From assembly GCF_002163625.1 (NCBI RefSeq), contig NZ_CP020892.1, positions 62,001 to 126,000 of the forward strand: DNA of 64,000 nucleotides, given 5' to 3'. Below, piece by piece: positions 43,897 to 52,865 of the stretch. A program made the position numbers and the translations under genes. Position 1 is the first letter of the stretch, and every line of letters starts with the position of its first letter. This stretch comes from Pseudomonas sp. M30-35 (GTDB taxonomy: Bacteria; Pseudomonadota; Gammaproteobacteria; Pseudomonadales; Pseudomonadaceae). The notes below the pieces were generated by a model. The model made no database searches, was not told the DNA's origin, and saw only the letters and a program-made list of their open reading frames with translations.

Positions 43897-44607
43897 TTAG
43901 TCGTGGCGGTAGCGTGCCCGTGGCGTAGCCAGCGGCACCGGACCTTCATCGATTGAGCGGAATTCGCCCAGTTCGGCATCATAAGCGACGATTTCGCTGG
44001 TCTCGATATCGTAGACCCAACCATGTACAAATAGCTGGCCACTGGCAATTTTCGCCGCGACTGAAGGATGCGTGCGCAAGTGATCGAGTTGCGCCAGTAC
44101 GTTTTCTTTGGTCAGTACGCCTAGCGTTGTGTGATCAACGCAGCCGCAATTTTCCGCGACCACCGTTTTCGCGACCTCAGAGTGACGCAGCCAGGCTTTG
44201 ACCGTTGGCATGCGCTCCAGTGACTCCGGGTTAAGTACCGCTTTCATTGCGCCGCAGTCAGAGTGACCACAAATAATGATGTGATGCACGTTGAGCGCCA
44301 TGACTGCGAACTCGATCGCTGTTGAAACACCGCCCATCATCTGCCCATAAGGCGGTACCACGTTGCCAACGTTACGCGTGACGAACAAATCACCCGGGTT
44401 GGTTTGAGTGATCAGTTCCGGAACGATGCGCGAGTCGGCACAGGTGATAAACATGGCGCGTGGAGTTTGCTCATGCGCAAGCTTCTTGAACAGTTCTTCT
44501 TGCTGAGGAAAAACTTCCTTACGAAAGCGTCGGAAGCCATCAACAATGTGCTGCAACGCCTCATCAGCACTCTCTGTTACTGGGGTGTCTACTTGCTTTT
44601 TATCCAT
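43897..44607 (-). CDS. Beta-carbonic anhydrase
   Basis: A 236-residue zinc enzyme interconverting CO2 and bicarbonate. The zinc ligands Cys in FITCADSRIV, and His and Cys in IICGHSDCGAMKAV, are present, with the catalytic Asp-Arg dyad in the CADSR motif. The tail VPLATPRARYRHD is longer than in the minimal enzyme. The start at 44607 has GAGG upstream. It corresponds to PA0102. The SulP transporter that sits next to it in PAO1 (PA0103) is absent. Confidence 0.93.
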   Translation of the reverse strand: MDKKQVDTPVTESADEALQHIVDGFRRFRKEVFPQQEELFKKLAHEQTPRAMFITCADSRIVPELITQTNPGDLFVTRNVGNVVPPYGQMMGGVSTAIEFAVMALNVHHIIICGHSDCGAMKAVLNPESLERMPTVKAWLRHSEVAKTVVAENCGCVDHTTLGVLTKENVLAQLDHLRTHPSVAAKIASGQLFVHGWVYDIETSEIVAYDAELGEFRSIDEGPVPLATPRARYRHD

Positions 44608-44879
44608 GCTGCAAACCTCAAGAAAGCCATGGGGATATCGACGCCTGTCGGCTCAGATTGCTCTTGCGCCGTTTTTTCAGGCAAGTACTGGACAGCCAAT
44701 AAAGTCTACAAGTCACAACTACCGATACCGTACCGAAGCCTAGCAATGGCCCCGGCAAGCAAAGGTGGTGGCTGCGAAGTCTAGGTTCTGACCGCCGAGT
44801 TTACCGATCTGTTGCATCAGCAAAAATGCTTTTTGTAACGTCATTTAGCTGGGCTGTTGAAGGCGGCAGGGCACACGAT

Positions 44880-45821
44880 TTATAGGCCTTTGACTTCGGC
44901 CCAGAAAGGTAAATCAGGGCCGGTACGCGAGCAGGTAATGGCCGCCGCGCCTACGGCCAGTTTGAGCATCGCGTTGATTTGTTCGCGGCTGATCGTGGCC
45001 AGTCCAACGGGTGAGTCCAGATCATTGCGCTGCAGGTAAGCGAGCAGCGCGGCCTGAAATGTATCACCGGCGCCTACCGTGTCACGGGTGATAACAGGTG
45101 CTGCCGGTACGTCCCAGTGACCGTGCTGATGACTGAATACGCTTGCGCCCTGTTGGCCACGAGTCAAGAAAACCAGTTGGCAGCGTTCACTTAGCCAACT
45201 GTTCGCCAGTGCTTGAGGGTCTTGTTCTGGGTAGAGCAACGCAAGGTCTTCATCGCTGACTTTGATCATGTGTGCGTAGTTAACGAAGGTTTCGACACTC
45301 CGGCGCCACAGGGCAATATCCGGTTGTGGATTAAGCCGCACATTGGGGTCGTAGCTGATCAAGCGCTGCTGGTGCTGTGCCTTGACCAACTCAAGCAGCG
45401 TATCCGCCACCGGTTTCACCACCAGCGAGTATGAGCCGATGTGAATGCCGCGTACGTGTGCATCAAGCTGCGGTATATCTTCGCAGTGTAATTGGCGGTC
45501 CGCACAACCTTCGCCGCGAAAAGAGTATTGCGGTGAGCCGTGCTGGTTAAGCCCAACCATGGCCAAGGTAGTGGGTGCATCGGAGCCGACCAGATAGTCA
45601 GCGGTAACACCTTCTTCAGCCAGTACACGACGCAAGCGCAGGCCAAAGTAGTCCGTCGAAATACCGGTGAACAGTGCCGACTCAACACCTAAACGGCGCA
45701 AACCAATCGCCACATTGAAGGGGGAGCCGCCAGCCACTGCCTTGAACTCAACCTCGCTATTGCGCGGGCTGGGCTCGACACTAAAAAAATCGAATAAAGC
45801 TTCGCCACACACCAGATACAT
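44880..45821 (-). CDS. mtlZ: Fructokinase of the mannitol operon
   Basis: A 313-residue PfkB/ribokinase-family sugar kinase with N-terminal substrate motif GGSPFNVAIGLRRLG and the C-terminal catalytic DTVGAGDTFQAALL. It phosphorylates the fructose made by MtlD from mannitol. The start at 45821 has GGAG 6 bases ahead; the in-frame ATG at 45854 is rejected. It is the last gene of the mtl operon, 84 bp after mtlY. Confidence 0.92.
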   Translation of the reverse strand: MYLVCGEALFDFFSVEPSPRNSEVEFKAVAGGSPFNVAIGLRRLGVESALFTGISTDYFGLRLRRVLAEEGVTADYLVGSDAPTTLAMVGLNQHGSPQYSFRGEGCADRQLHCEDIPQLDAHVRGIHIGSYSLVVKPVADTLLELVKAQHQQRLISYDPNVRLNPQPDIALWRRSVETFVNYAHMIKVSDEDLALLYPEQDPQALANSWLSERCQLVFLTRGQQGASVFSHQHGHWDVPAAPVITRDTVGAGDTFQAALLAYLQRNDLDSPVGLATISREQINAMLKLAVGAAAITCSRTGPDLPFWAEVKGL

Positions 45822-45905
45822 GAGCTGCTCCACGCAGATATAGCGCTCAGTCATTGCACTGTTGCGACCAAGCAGCCAAGTTAAAAATGTTTACTGAGAA
45901 ACCGT

Positions 45906-47387
45906 TCAGGCACTCTTTAGCTGTTCACGATAGCGGTGATAGACATATTCATACTGCGTACTGCGTTGTGGATCAGGGACTGTGCGGGTGTGATCATCAA
46001 GGCGTACGCAGGCATTGCATAGCTGTTCCAGTGAAACAGCTTTGCCGCCTAATTGGGCCACGCACCAGGCTGCCTGAATCGCCGCGCCGAGCGCTGCCGC
46101 TTCAGTGTGTTCAGGGCATACCAATGGTGTTGCCATGATATCGGCTACGGCCTGCCGCCACATTGGGCTTTTCGCCGCGCCGCCAATCAAACGGATATCG
46201 CGGCTCTGAATGCCGCTGTCACGCAACAGATCAAGGCCATAGCGTAGGCTGAATAATGTGCCCTCGACCACTGCGCGGCAGAGGTTGGCGCGATTGAGGT
46301 TTTCACTGGTCATGCCGCTGAGGCTCGCTGTTGCATGGGGTAACGCAGGCACACGTTCGCCGTTGAAAAACGGCATCATCAGCAAGCCTTCTGCGCCGAT
46401 TGGAGCAGCATTCACCAGGTTGGCAAAGTCATCCAGTTTGAGTTCCAGCAGTTGCTGAATCAGGCCGCTGGCGCTGGTTAGATTCATCGTGCAAATCAGC
46501 GGTAGCCAGCCTCCAGATGACGAACAAAAGGCCGCTACTTGTGGGTGTGCGCTAATCACTGGCTGATCGCCATAGGCATACAAGGTGCCCGAGGTTCCGA
46601 GGCTCATGGTGATCGCCCCAGGGCGGATATTGCCGGTGCCGATTGCACCCATCATATTGTCGCCACCACCACTGGCAACGATGACATCAGGGTTTAGGCG
46701 CAAGCGTTCGGCGACCTCTGTACGCAAGGTGCCGACAGGCTGGTCGGAGCCGATCAACTCAGGCAATGCCTTGATCAAGCGCCCGGTCGGATCTATATGC
46801 TCCAGCAGTTCGGTGTCCCATGTACGAGTGCGAATGTTGAAGTAACCGGTCCCAGAGGCATCACCGTACTCACTGCAGCAGCGTCCAGTCAGCCAATAGT
46901 TGAGATAATCGTGCGGCAACAGAATGTGAGCAATCTGGGCAAACAGATCGGGGTGATTGCGTTGCGTCCAAAGTAATTTGGACACGGTATAACCCGGCGC
47001 AATCGCCACGCCGAGGCGCTCGATGGAGCCTTTTTCGCCACCTAAATCGTCAAGCAGTTGCTGGTTTTCTGCGGTCGACTCGGTGTCGCACCAGAGCTTG
47101 GCCGGGCGCAGTACATGCCCCTGTTTATCAAGCAATACCAGGCCATGTTGCTGGCCGGAAACCGCCATGCCTATGACCATTTGGCCGCTGATACCTGCTT
47201 GCTGCAAAGCTGCTTGTGTAGCCTGCTCCAGGGCTGTAAGCCATTGATCGACATGTTGCTCGCGACGGCCATTGGCGCCACTGATCAACTGGTGTGAAGC
47301 ACTGCCTTGGCCCAGAACCTCGCCAGTTTCAGGGTTGAGGATCAGTGCTTTAGTGCCCTGTGTCCCGCAGTCGATACCTAAATACAT
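45906..47387 (-). CDS. mtlY: Xylulokinase of the mannitol/arabitol operon
   Basis: A 493-residue FGGY-family kinase with an N-terminal GIDCGTQGTKALIL phosphate loop, the catalytic region WCDTESTAENQQL, and the family signature GVRPGAIT-like GNIRPGAITMSLGTSGT. The C-terminal ATP site contains RLIGGAAKSPMWRQ. It converts xylulose (from arabitol oxidation by MtlD) to xylulose-5-phosphate. A transaldolase gene lies just upstream, which could feed that product onward. Confidence 0.93.
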   Translation of the reverse strand: MYLGIDCGTQGTKALILNPETGEVLGQGSASHQLISGANGRREQHVDQWLTALEQATQAALQQAGISGQMVIGMAVSGQQHGLVLLDKQGHVLRPAKLWCDTESTAENQQLLDDLGGEKGSIERLGVAIAPGYTVSKLLWTQRNHPDLFAQIAHILLPHDYLNYWLTGRCCSEYGDASGTGYFNIRTRTWDTELLEHIDPTGRLIKALPELIGSDQPVGTLRTEVAERLRLNPDVIVASGGGDNMMGAIGTGNIRPGAITMSLGTSGTLYAYGDQPVISAHPQVAAFCSSSGGWLPLICTMNLTSASGLIQQLLELKLDDFANLVNAAPIGAEGLLMMPFFNGERVPALPHATASLSGMTSENLNRANLCRAVVEGTLFSLRYGLDLLRDSGIQSRDIRLIGGAAKSPMWRQAVADIMATPLVCPEHTEAAALGAAIQAAWCVAQLGGKAVSLEQLCNACVRLDDHTRTVPDPQRSTQYEYVYHRYREQLKSA

Positions 47388-47424
47388 ACGTGCCTCTATA
47401 GCGCTTACAGCAGCCTGAACATGC

Positions 47425-48378
47425 TCAGTGCAATGCCTGGGTGACCAGCGCTGCTAGTTTGAGATGGTCGGCATGGAACTGGCGTATGCCTTCGGCAAGT
47501 TTCTCGGTGGTCATGGCGTCTTGATTCAATGCCCAGCGAAATTGCTCTTCGGTGAGGACACTTGGACGCGGCAGGCGCGGATGATCGTCAGCCATTACGG
47601 CGTTGACCTGAGCCTCTTGCTGAGCCAGTTGTTCGAGCAGGGCAGGGCTGATAGTCAGGCGGTCACAACCGCTAAGCGCCAGCACTTCGCCGATGTTGCG
47701 AAAGCTTGCAGCCATAACCACGGTTGGGTAGCTGTGTTGCTTGAAGTAGCGATAGATATCGCGCACCGAAAGTACGCCGGGATCGTTCTCGGCGTTGAAG
47801 TTATTGTGCCCCGCGGCTTTAACATGCCAGTCGAGAATTCGCCCCACGAAGGGGGAAATCAAATACACCCCGGCTTCGGCGCAGGCGCGTGCTTGCGCTT
47901 GGTTAAACACCAGCGTCAAGTTGCAGTGAATGCCTTTCGACTCAAGCACGCGCGCTGCTTGAATACCTTCCCATGTGGCTGCGACTTTGATCAGGATACG
48001 CTCAGCGCTAATCCCTAGCTCGCGGTATTGAGCAAATAAATTGCTGCCACTTTCGACCGTCGCGCAAGTATCAAACGACAGCGATGCCGGCACTTCGGTC
48101 GAGACTTTGCCCGGCACTTGCTTGAGGATTTCCAGGCCCATCAGTACGGTCAGTCGATCACACGCAGTGTTGACGATTTCTGCGGGCGTGGCATTTTCGC
48201 GGGCCCAATTCAGGGCGGCAGCGAGTTGCTCTGAGTAATGCCCGGACTGCAGTGCCTTGAGAATGATTGACGGATTGGTGGTCGCGTCAGCTGGCTGGAA
48301 CCGTTTTATTGCTTCTATATCGCCGGTATCGGCAACTACAGTGCTGTGCCGCTTGAGTTGTTCGAGCATGCTTGGCAT
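47425..48378 (-). CDS. tal: Transaldolase (TalB type)
   Basis: A 317-residue TalB-class transaldolase with the DATTNPSIIL signature and the Schiff-base lysine in RILIKVAATWEGIQAA, followed by CNLTLVFNQAQA and the ISPFVGRILDW motif. It transfers a dihydroxyacetone unit between pentose-phosphate sugars. The gene sits between mtlD and mtlY with short gaps (15 and 37 bp), so it is a true operon member. The known P. fluorescens mtlEFGKDYZ order lacks it. It matches the need to process xylulose-5-phosphate. Confidence 0.93.
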   Translation of the reverse strand: MPSMLEQLKRHSTVVADTGDIEAIKRFQPADATTNPSIILKALQSGHYSEQLAAALNWARENATPAEIVNTACDRLTVLMGLEILKQVPGKVSTEVPASLSFDTCATVESGSNLFAQYRELGISAERILIKVAATWEGIQAARVLESKGIHCNLTLVFNQAQARACAEAGVYLISPFVGRILDWHVKAAGHNNFNAENDPGVLSVRDIYRYFKQHSYPTVVMAASFRNIGEVLALSGCDRLTISPALLEQLAQQEAQVNAVMADDHPRLPRPSVLTEEQFRWALNQDAMTTEKLAEGIRQFHADHLKLAALVTQALH

Positions 48379-48393
48379 AAGGTTGCGCCTCGT

Positions 48394-49875
48394 CTAGTGA
48401 GAGTCCGCAAGCAGTGCTTGCAAGGTGCCGGTTACACCCAACGTGCGCAGGCGATGAAGGTTGCGTTCAAAGGCCTGAACAAATGCAGGCGAGGCCGCCA
48501 GTTCTGGGCCGAAAATGCTTTCTGCGCCTAAAACCCGCGCAGTCAGTTGCGCATCGTCGCTGACTAGCGTGCGGCAATAATCTGCACGCGGGTCGATGAT
48601 GGTGTATTGCTCCCCTTGCTCATCAACCTCTTTGAGGTACAGCGCCCACGCCGCAACGACCAGCGCGGCAGAGTCCAGCGGCTGGCCCTCGGCGATTAAC
48701 TGGTTGAGCGTCGGTACGATAAATTTAGCGAATTTTGACGAGCCATCCGAACACACACGCTCAAGCTGATCAGCAATTGCCTGATTGGAAAAGCGCTCAA
48801 TCAAGGTGTCTTTGTAAACACTTAAATCAATCCCTGGCACCGGCGCCAATTGCGGCGTCACATCGACATCCATAAAGCGTCGGATGTAGCCACGCATCAA
48901 CTCGTCGTTCATGGTTTGGTGAACGAAGCGGTAGCCTTTGAGAAAACCCAGATAGGTCAGCGCCAGATGGCTGCCGTTAAGCAGCTTGATCTTCATGTCT
49001 TCATAGGGCGTGACGTCGTCGGTGAACTGCACGCCGACTTTTTCCCACGTGGGGCGACCGTTGCAGAACTTGTCTTCCAGCACCCATTGCACAAAGGGTT
49101 CGCAGACCACGGGCCAGGCATCTTCAACGCCGTACTTTTCGGCAAGTTCCTGGCGATGGCTGTTCTTGGTCATCGGAGTGATGCGATCAACCATGGCGTT
49201 GGGGAAGCTGACGTTAGTTTCAATCCAGTTAGCCAGTTCGTGGTTCAGCAGGTGTGCAAAGCTGAGCAATGCCTTGCGCGTAACCGCGCCGTTATGTGGC
49301 AGGTTATCGCACGACATTAAGGTGAACGCCGGAATGTTCGCGGCACGGCGTTGGGCCAGCGCTGCGCAGAGAAAACCAAACACGCTGCGCGGTGACTGCG
49401 GGTGCGCGAGATCATGCTGGATCTGCGGCAGGGTGGCCATAAACTCACCCGTGCTGTCATCCATGCAATAGCCGCCTTCGGTAATGGTCAGCGAGACAAT
49501 TTTTACCTGTGCCTCACTGAGCTTGTCGATCAACGCCTGCGCTGAGTCTTCAGCCAATAGCATGTTGCGGATCGAGCCTATTACGCGGACCTCGGCACCG
49601 GGTTCATCCGCCAGTTGCACCAAGGTATATAAATGGTCTTGTTCGGCCAGCGCGTCGCGCATTGCGCGGTCTTCCGCGCGTAAACCCACACCACAGATTC
49701 CCCACTCAGCGGCTTCGCCCTGGTTAATCAGCGCGTCGGTATAGACAGCCTGATGCGCCCGGTGAAAGCCGCCGACACCAATATGAACAATGCCTTCAGC
49801 AACATCTGACGGGTGTTCGCTAGGTTGGCCAATATCAGCTGCAAGCTTGGATAAATTCTGGCGGTTGAGTTTCAT
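48394..49875 (-). CDS. mtlD: Mannitol 2-dehydrogenase
   Basis: A 493-residue long-chain polyol dehydrogenase using NAD with the N-terminal motif HIGVGGFHRAHQAVY and the family signature KIKLLNGSHLALTYLGFLKGY. Catalytic residues are in VDRITPMTK and KLLNGSH. It oxidises mannitol to fructose, and in pseudomonads also arabitol to xylulose and sorbitol to fructose. The ATG at 49875 has GGAA upstream. It starts 9 bp after mtlK. Confidence 0.94.
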   Translation of the reverse strand: MKLNRQNLSKLAADIGQPSEHPSDVAEGIVHIGVGGFHRAHQAVYTDALINQGEAAEWGICGVGLRAEDRAMRDALAEQDHLYTLVQLADEPGAEVRVIGSIRNMLLAEDSAQALIDKLSEAQVKIVSLTITEGGYCMDDSTGEFMATLPQIQHDLAHPQSPRSVFGFLCAALAQRRAANIPAFTLMSCDNLPHNGAVTRKALLSFAHLLNHELANWIETNVSFPNAMVDRITPMTKNSHRQELAEKYGVEDAWPVVCEPFVQWVLEDKFCNGRPTWEKVGVQFTDDVTPYEDMKIKLLNGSHLALTYLGFLKGYRFVHQTMNDELMRGYIRRFMDVDVTPQLAPVPGIDLSVYKDTLIERFSNQAIADQLERVCSDGSSKFAKFIVPTLNQLIAEGQPLDSAALVVAAWALYLKEVDEQGEQYTIIDPRADYCRTLVSDDAQLTARVLGAESIFGPELAASPAFVQAFERNLHRLRTLGVTGTLQALLADSH

Positions 49876-49884
49876 CGGAATTCC

Positions 49885-50997
49885 TTAGCAAGCCGCTGAC
49901 GCTGCTGATTGAATGCGTTTGTCGACGGCCTTGCCGCTGTCGTCAAACAGGTGGCAGTTCGCAGGATCGAAACCAATATCCAGGGTTTCACCGAATTTAG
50001 GCGCAAAGTCGCCGCGTACTCGCACGGTGAGCATTTCCCCTGACTGGCTGCGTACGTGGCAGTAGGTGTCGCTCCCAAGGCGCTCGCTGACATCGGCGGT
50101 AACGCTGAATATGCCTTCGCCAGCTGGCACGATATTCATGTGTTCAGGGCGAACCCCCAACGTCACTTCACTGCCGGGCGCAAGTGGCGTGACTATCGGC
50201 AGGGTTATGCTGGCACCGGCTTCAAGTTTGACCTCGCACGTGCCGGCCGTAGCCTGAGCCACGCGTGCGCGCAGAAAGCCCATGGTCGGTGTGCCCAGGA
50301 AACCAGCAACAAACAAATTGGCGGGATGGTGATAAAGCTCAAGCGGTGAGCCGACTTGTTCGACGCGTCCGCTGTTCAGCACCACCACTTTGGTGGCCAG
50401 CGTCATGGCTTCGACCTGGTCGTGGGTGACGTAGATCATTGTTGCTTGCAGATCCTGATGCAGGCGCGCCAACTCCAGACGCATCTGCACGCGCAGCGCC
50501 GCGTCAAGGTTGGACAGGGGCTCGTCGAACAGAAAGATTTTCGGGTTACGCACAATCGCCCGGCCAATGGCTACCCGTTGACGTTGCCCGCCTGACAGTT
50601 GCTTGGGCTTACGCTCCAGCAATGGATCGAGTTCGAGGATGCGTGCAGCGCTTTCAACCTTTTGTTTAATTTCTTGCTTGGGCGCTCCTGACAGGTCGAG
50701 GCCAAACGACAGATTTTTGCGCACGGTCATATGTGGGTACAAGGCGTAAGTCTGAAACACCATGGCCAGGTCACGCTTGGCCGGGGCAACCTCGGTGATG
50801 TCCTTGCCGTCCAGCTCCAGGTTACCGCTGCTGACATCTTCCAGACCGGCAATCAAGCGCAGCAGGGTTGATTTACCGCAACCCGATGGCCCGACAAACA
50901 CTACGAACTCGCGATCATGAATATCCAGGTCGATGCCCTTGATGATCGAGAACCCTTCAAATTCTTTCTTCAGATTGCGTACTTTTAGATCAGCCAT
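49885..50997 (-). CDS. mtlK: Polyol ABC transporter ATPase
   Basis: A 370-residue sugar-type (MalK-like) ATPase with Walker A GPSGCGKST, Q-loop VFQTYALYPHM, signature LSGGQRQRV, Walker B IFLFDEPLSNLD, H-switch VTHDQVEA, and C-terminal TOBE/regulatory domain from about residue 235. It energises uptake of mannitol and related polyols by MtlEFG. Confidence 0.94.
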   Translation of the reverse strand: MADLKVRNLKKEFEGFSIIKGIDLDIHDREFVVFVGPSGCGKSTLLRLIAGLEDVSSGNLELDGKDITEVAPAKRDLAMVFQTYALYPHMTVRKNLSFGLDLSGAPKQEIKQKVESAARILELDPLLERKPKQLSGGQRQRVAIGRAIVRNPKIFLFDEPLSNLDAALRVQMRLELARLHQDLQATMIYVTHDQVEAMTLATKVVVLNSGRVEQVGSPLELYHHPANLFVAGFLGTPTMGFLRARVAQATAGTCEVKLEAGASITLPIVTPLAPGSEVTLGVRPEHMNIVPAGEGIFSVTADVSERLGSDTYCHVRSQSGEMLTVRVRGDFAPKFGETLDIGFDPANCHLFDDSGKAVDKRIQSAASAAC

Positions 50998-51012
50998 TAC
51001 AGAATCCTTTTG

Positions 51013-51846
51013 TTATTTGACGGCGCCGAAGGACAGGCCACGTACCAGTTGTTTCTGGCTGATCCAGCCAAGAATTAGAATCGGCGCACAGGCTAGGGTC
51101 GAAACAGCTGAAAGCTTGGCCCAGAACAGGCCCTCGGGGCTTGAATAGGAGGCGACCAGCGCGGTCAGGGGCGCGGCTGCGGATGAAGTCAGATTGAGTG
51201 ACCAGAACGCCTCGTTCCAGCACAGAATCAGCGATAGCAGCATGGTCGAGGCCAACCCGCCTCGAGCAATTGGCAGCAACACACGGCTGATTTCCTGCAG
51301 CGTGGTTGCGCCATCCAGACGTGCGGCTTCGAGGATGTCGACCGGGATATCCTTGAAGTAGGTGTAAACCATCCAGATCACGATCGGCAGGTTGATCAGG
51401 GTGTAGATCACGATCAGCGCCACGCGCGAATCAAGCAAGCCCAGGCTTTTGCAGATCAAATAAATCGGCATCAGGACGCCTACCGGCGGAAGCATCTTGG
51501 TCGACAGCATCCACAGCAATGTGCCCTTGGTGCGCTTGGTTTCGAAGAAGGCCATCGAGTACGCCGCAGGCACTGCAATCAGCATGCACAGTACGGTGGC
51601 GGTGAACGAGATCAGTACCGAGTTCCAGGCATAACTGAAGTAGTCGCTGCGATCATTGATGTGCAGGTAATTTTCCAGCGTTGGGGTAAAAATAAATTGT
51701 GGCGGCGTCGCAAACGCGGCGAGCTCAGTTTTAAAGCTGGTCAGCACCATCCAGAAAATGGGGAAGAAGATCAGTCCGGCAATCACCCAAGCGGCGCAGC
51801 CAACGACGAAGCTTTGCAGGCTACGTTTTTGTTTAAGAGTCAGCAT
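51013..51846 (-). CDS. mtlG: Polyol ABC transporter permease 2
   Basis: A 277-residue MalG-type permease with six membrane helices and the coupling EAA loop EAARLDGATTLQEISRVLLP. It pairs with MtlF. The gap to mtlF is 10 bp and to mtlK 15 bp, which supports one transcript. Confidence 0.94.
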   Translation of the reverse strand: MLTLKQKRSLQSFVVGCAAWVIAGLIFFPIFWMVLTSFKTELAAFATPPQFIFTPTLENYLHINDRSDYFSYAWNSVLISFTATVLCMLIAVPAAYSMAFFETKRTKGTLLWMLSTKMLPPVGVLMPIYLICKSLGLLDSRVALIVIYTLINLPIVIWMVYTYFKDIPVDILEAARLDGATTLQEISRVLLPIARGGLASTMLLSLILCWNEAFWSLNLTSSAAAPLTALVASYSSPEGLFWAKLSAVSTLACAPILILGWISQKQLVRGLSFGAVK

Positions 51847-51856
51847 GGTCAGGCCC

Positions 51857-52783
51857 TCACTGTTTGTCTGTGAGGCTTTTGCCGATCAGTCTGATCAGCA
51901 CTAGCGCCGCAATGTTGGCAATCACAACCGCAATCAAACCGCCCGCCGACGCCATTCCGACATCAAATTGCAGCAGCGCTTGGTTGTAGATCAGGTAAGC
52001 CAGGTTGGTCGATTCGAAGCCCGGACCACCGCTGGTTGTGGTGAAGATTTCGGCGAAGATCGACAGCAGGAAGATGGTTTCAATCATCACCACCACGGCA
52101 ATCGGACGCGCCAGGTGCGGCAGCGTCAGGTGCCAGAAAATCGCAATTGGCCCCGCGCCTTCGAGACGTGCGGCTTCTTTCTGTTCCTGGTCCAGCGACT
52201 GCATTGCGGTCATCAGCAGCAATATCGCGAACGGCAACCATTGCCACGAGACAATCATGATGATTGAGAACAGCGGGTGTTGCGCCAGCCAATCCACCGG
52301 CTGTGCACCGAAGAACTTCCACACTGCTGCAAGAATTCCCGAGACCGGATGAAAAATCAGATTTTTCCACAGCAGAGCGCTGACCGTTGGCATGATGAAG
52401 AACGGTGAAATCAACATGACCCGCACGATGCCGCGGCCCCAGAATTCACACGCCTCAAGCAATGCTGAAATCAATACGCCGAACACCACGCTAATCAGCA
52501 ATACGCTGCCGACCAGCGTCAGGGTGTTCAAGGCCCCCGGCATGAAGCCTGGATCGGTCAGAAAGTATTCAAAGTTCTCCAGCCCAACAAAGCTTTCTTC
52601 GCCCGGATACAGCAGGTTGTAGCGGATGGTTGAAAAGTAGATGGTCATGGCCAGCGGCACGATCATCCAAAGCAGCAGCAACAGTACGGATGGGCTGACC
52701 AAGAACCAGCCCACTTTGAAGCCGCGTTTCTTGGCGTTCGATTCTGTAGGCTGCTGGGGCATGTCGAGAGCCGAAGTAGGCAT
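51857..52783 (-). CDS. mtlF: Polyol ABC transporter permease 1
   Basis: A 308-residue MalF-type permease with six membrane helices and the EAA loop KEAARLEGAGPIAIFWHLTL. The cytoplasmic N-terminus (about 30 residues) is polar. The start at 52783 has GGAG 5 bases ahead, whereas the open frame to 52813 begins before that site. Confidence 0.93.
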   Translation of the reverse strand: MPTSALDMPQQPTESNAKKRGFKVGWFLVSPSVLLLLLWMIVPLAMTIYFSTIRYNLLYPGEESFVGLENFEYFLTDPGFMPGALNTLTLVGSVLLISVVFGVLISALLEACEFWGRGIVRVMLISPFFIMPTVSALLWKNLIFHPVSGILAAVWKFFGAQPVDWLAQHPLFSIIMIVSWQWLPFAILLLMTAMQSLDQEQKEAARLEGAGPIAIFWHLTLPHLARPIAVVVMIETIFLLSIFAEIFTTTSGGPGFESTNLAYLIYNQALLQFDVGMASAGGLIAVVIANIAALVLIRLIGKSLTDKQ

Positions 52784-52865
52784 GGCAACTCCAAAAGTGA
52801 GGAGGATGAACAAAGCCCTACCCGGCGCTGTTCAAGCGCCGAAGTAGGTACTGCCTAGGAGGGGG

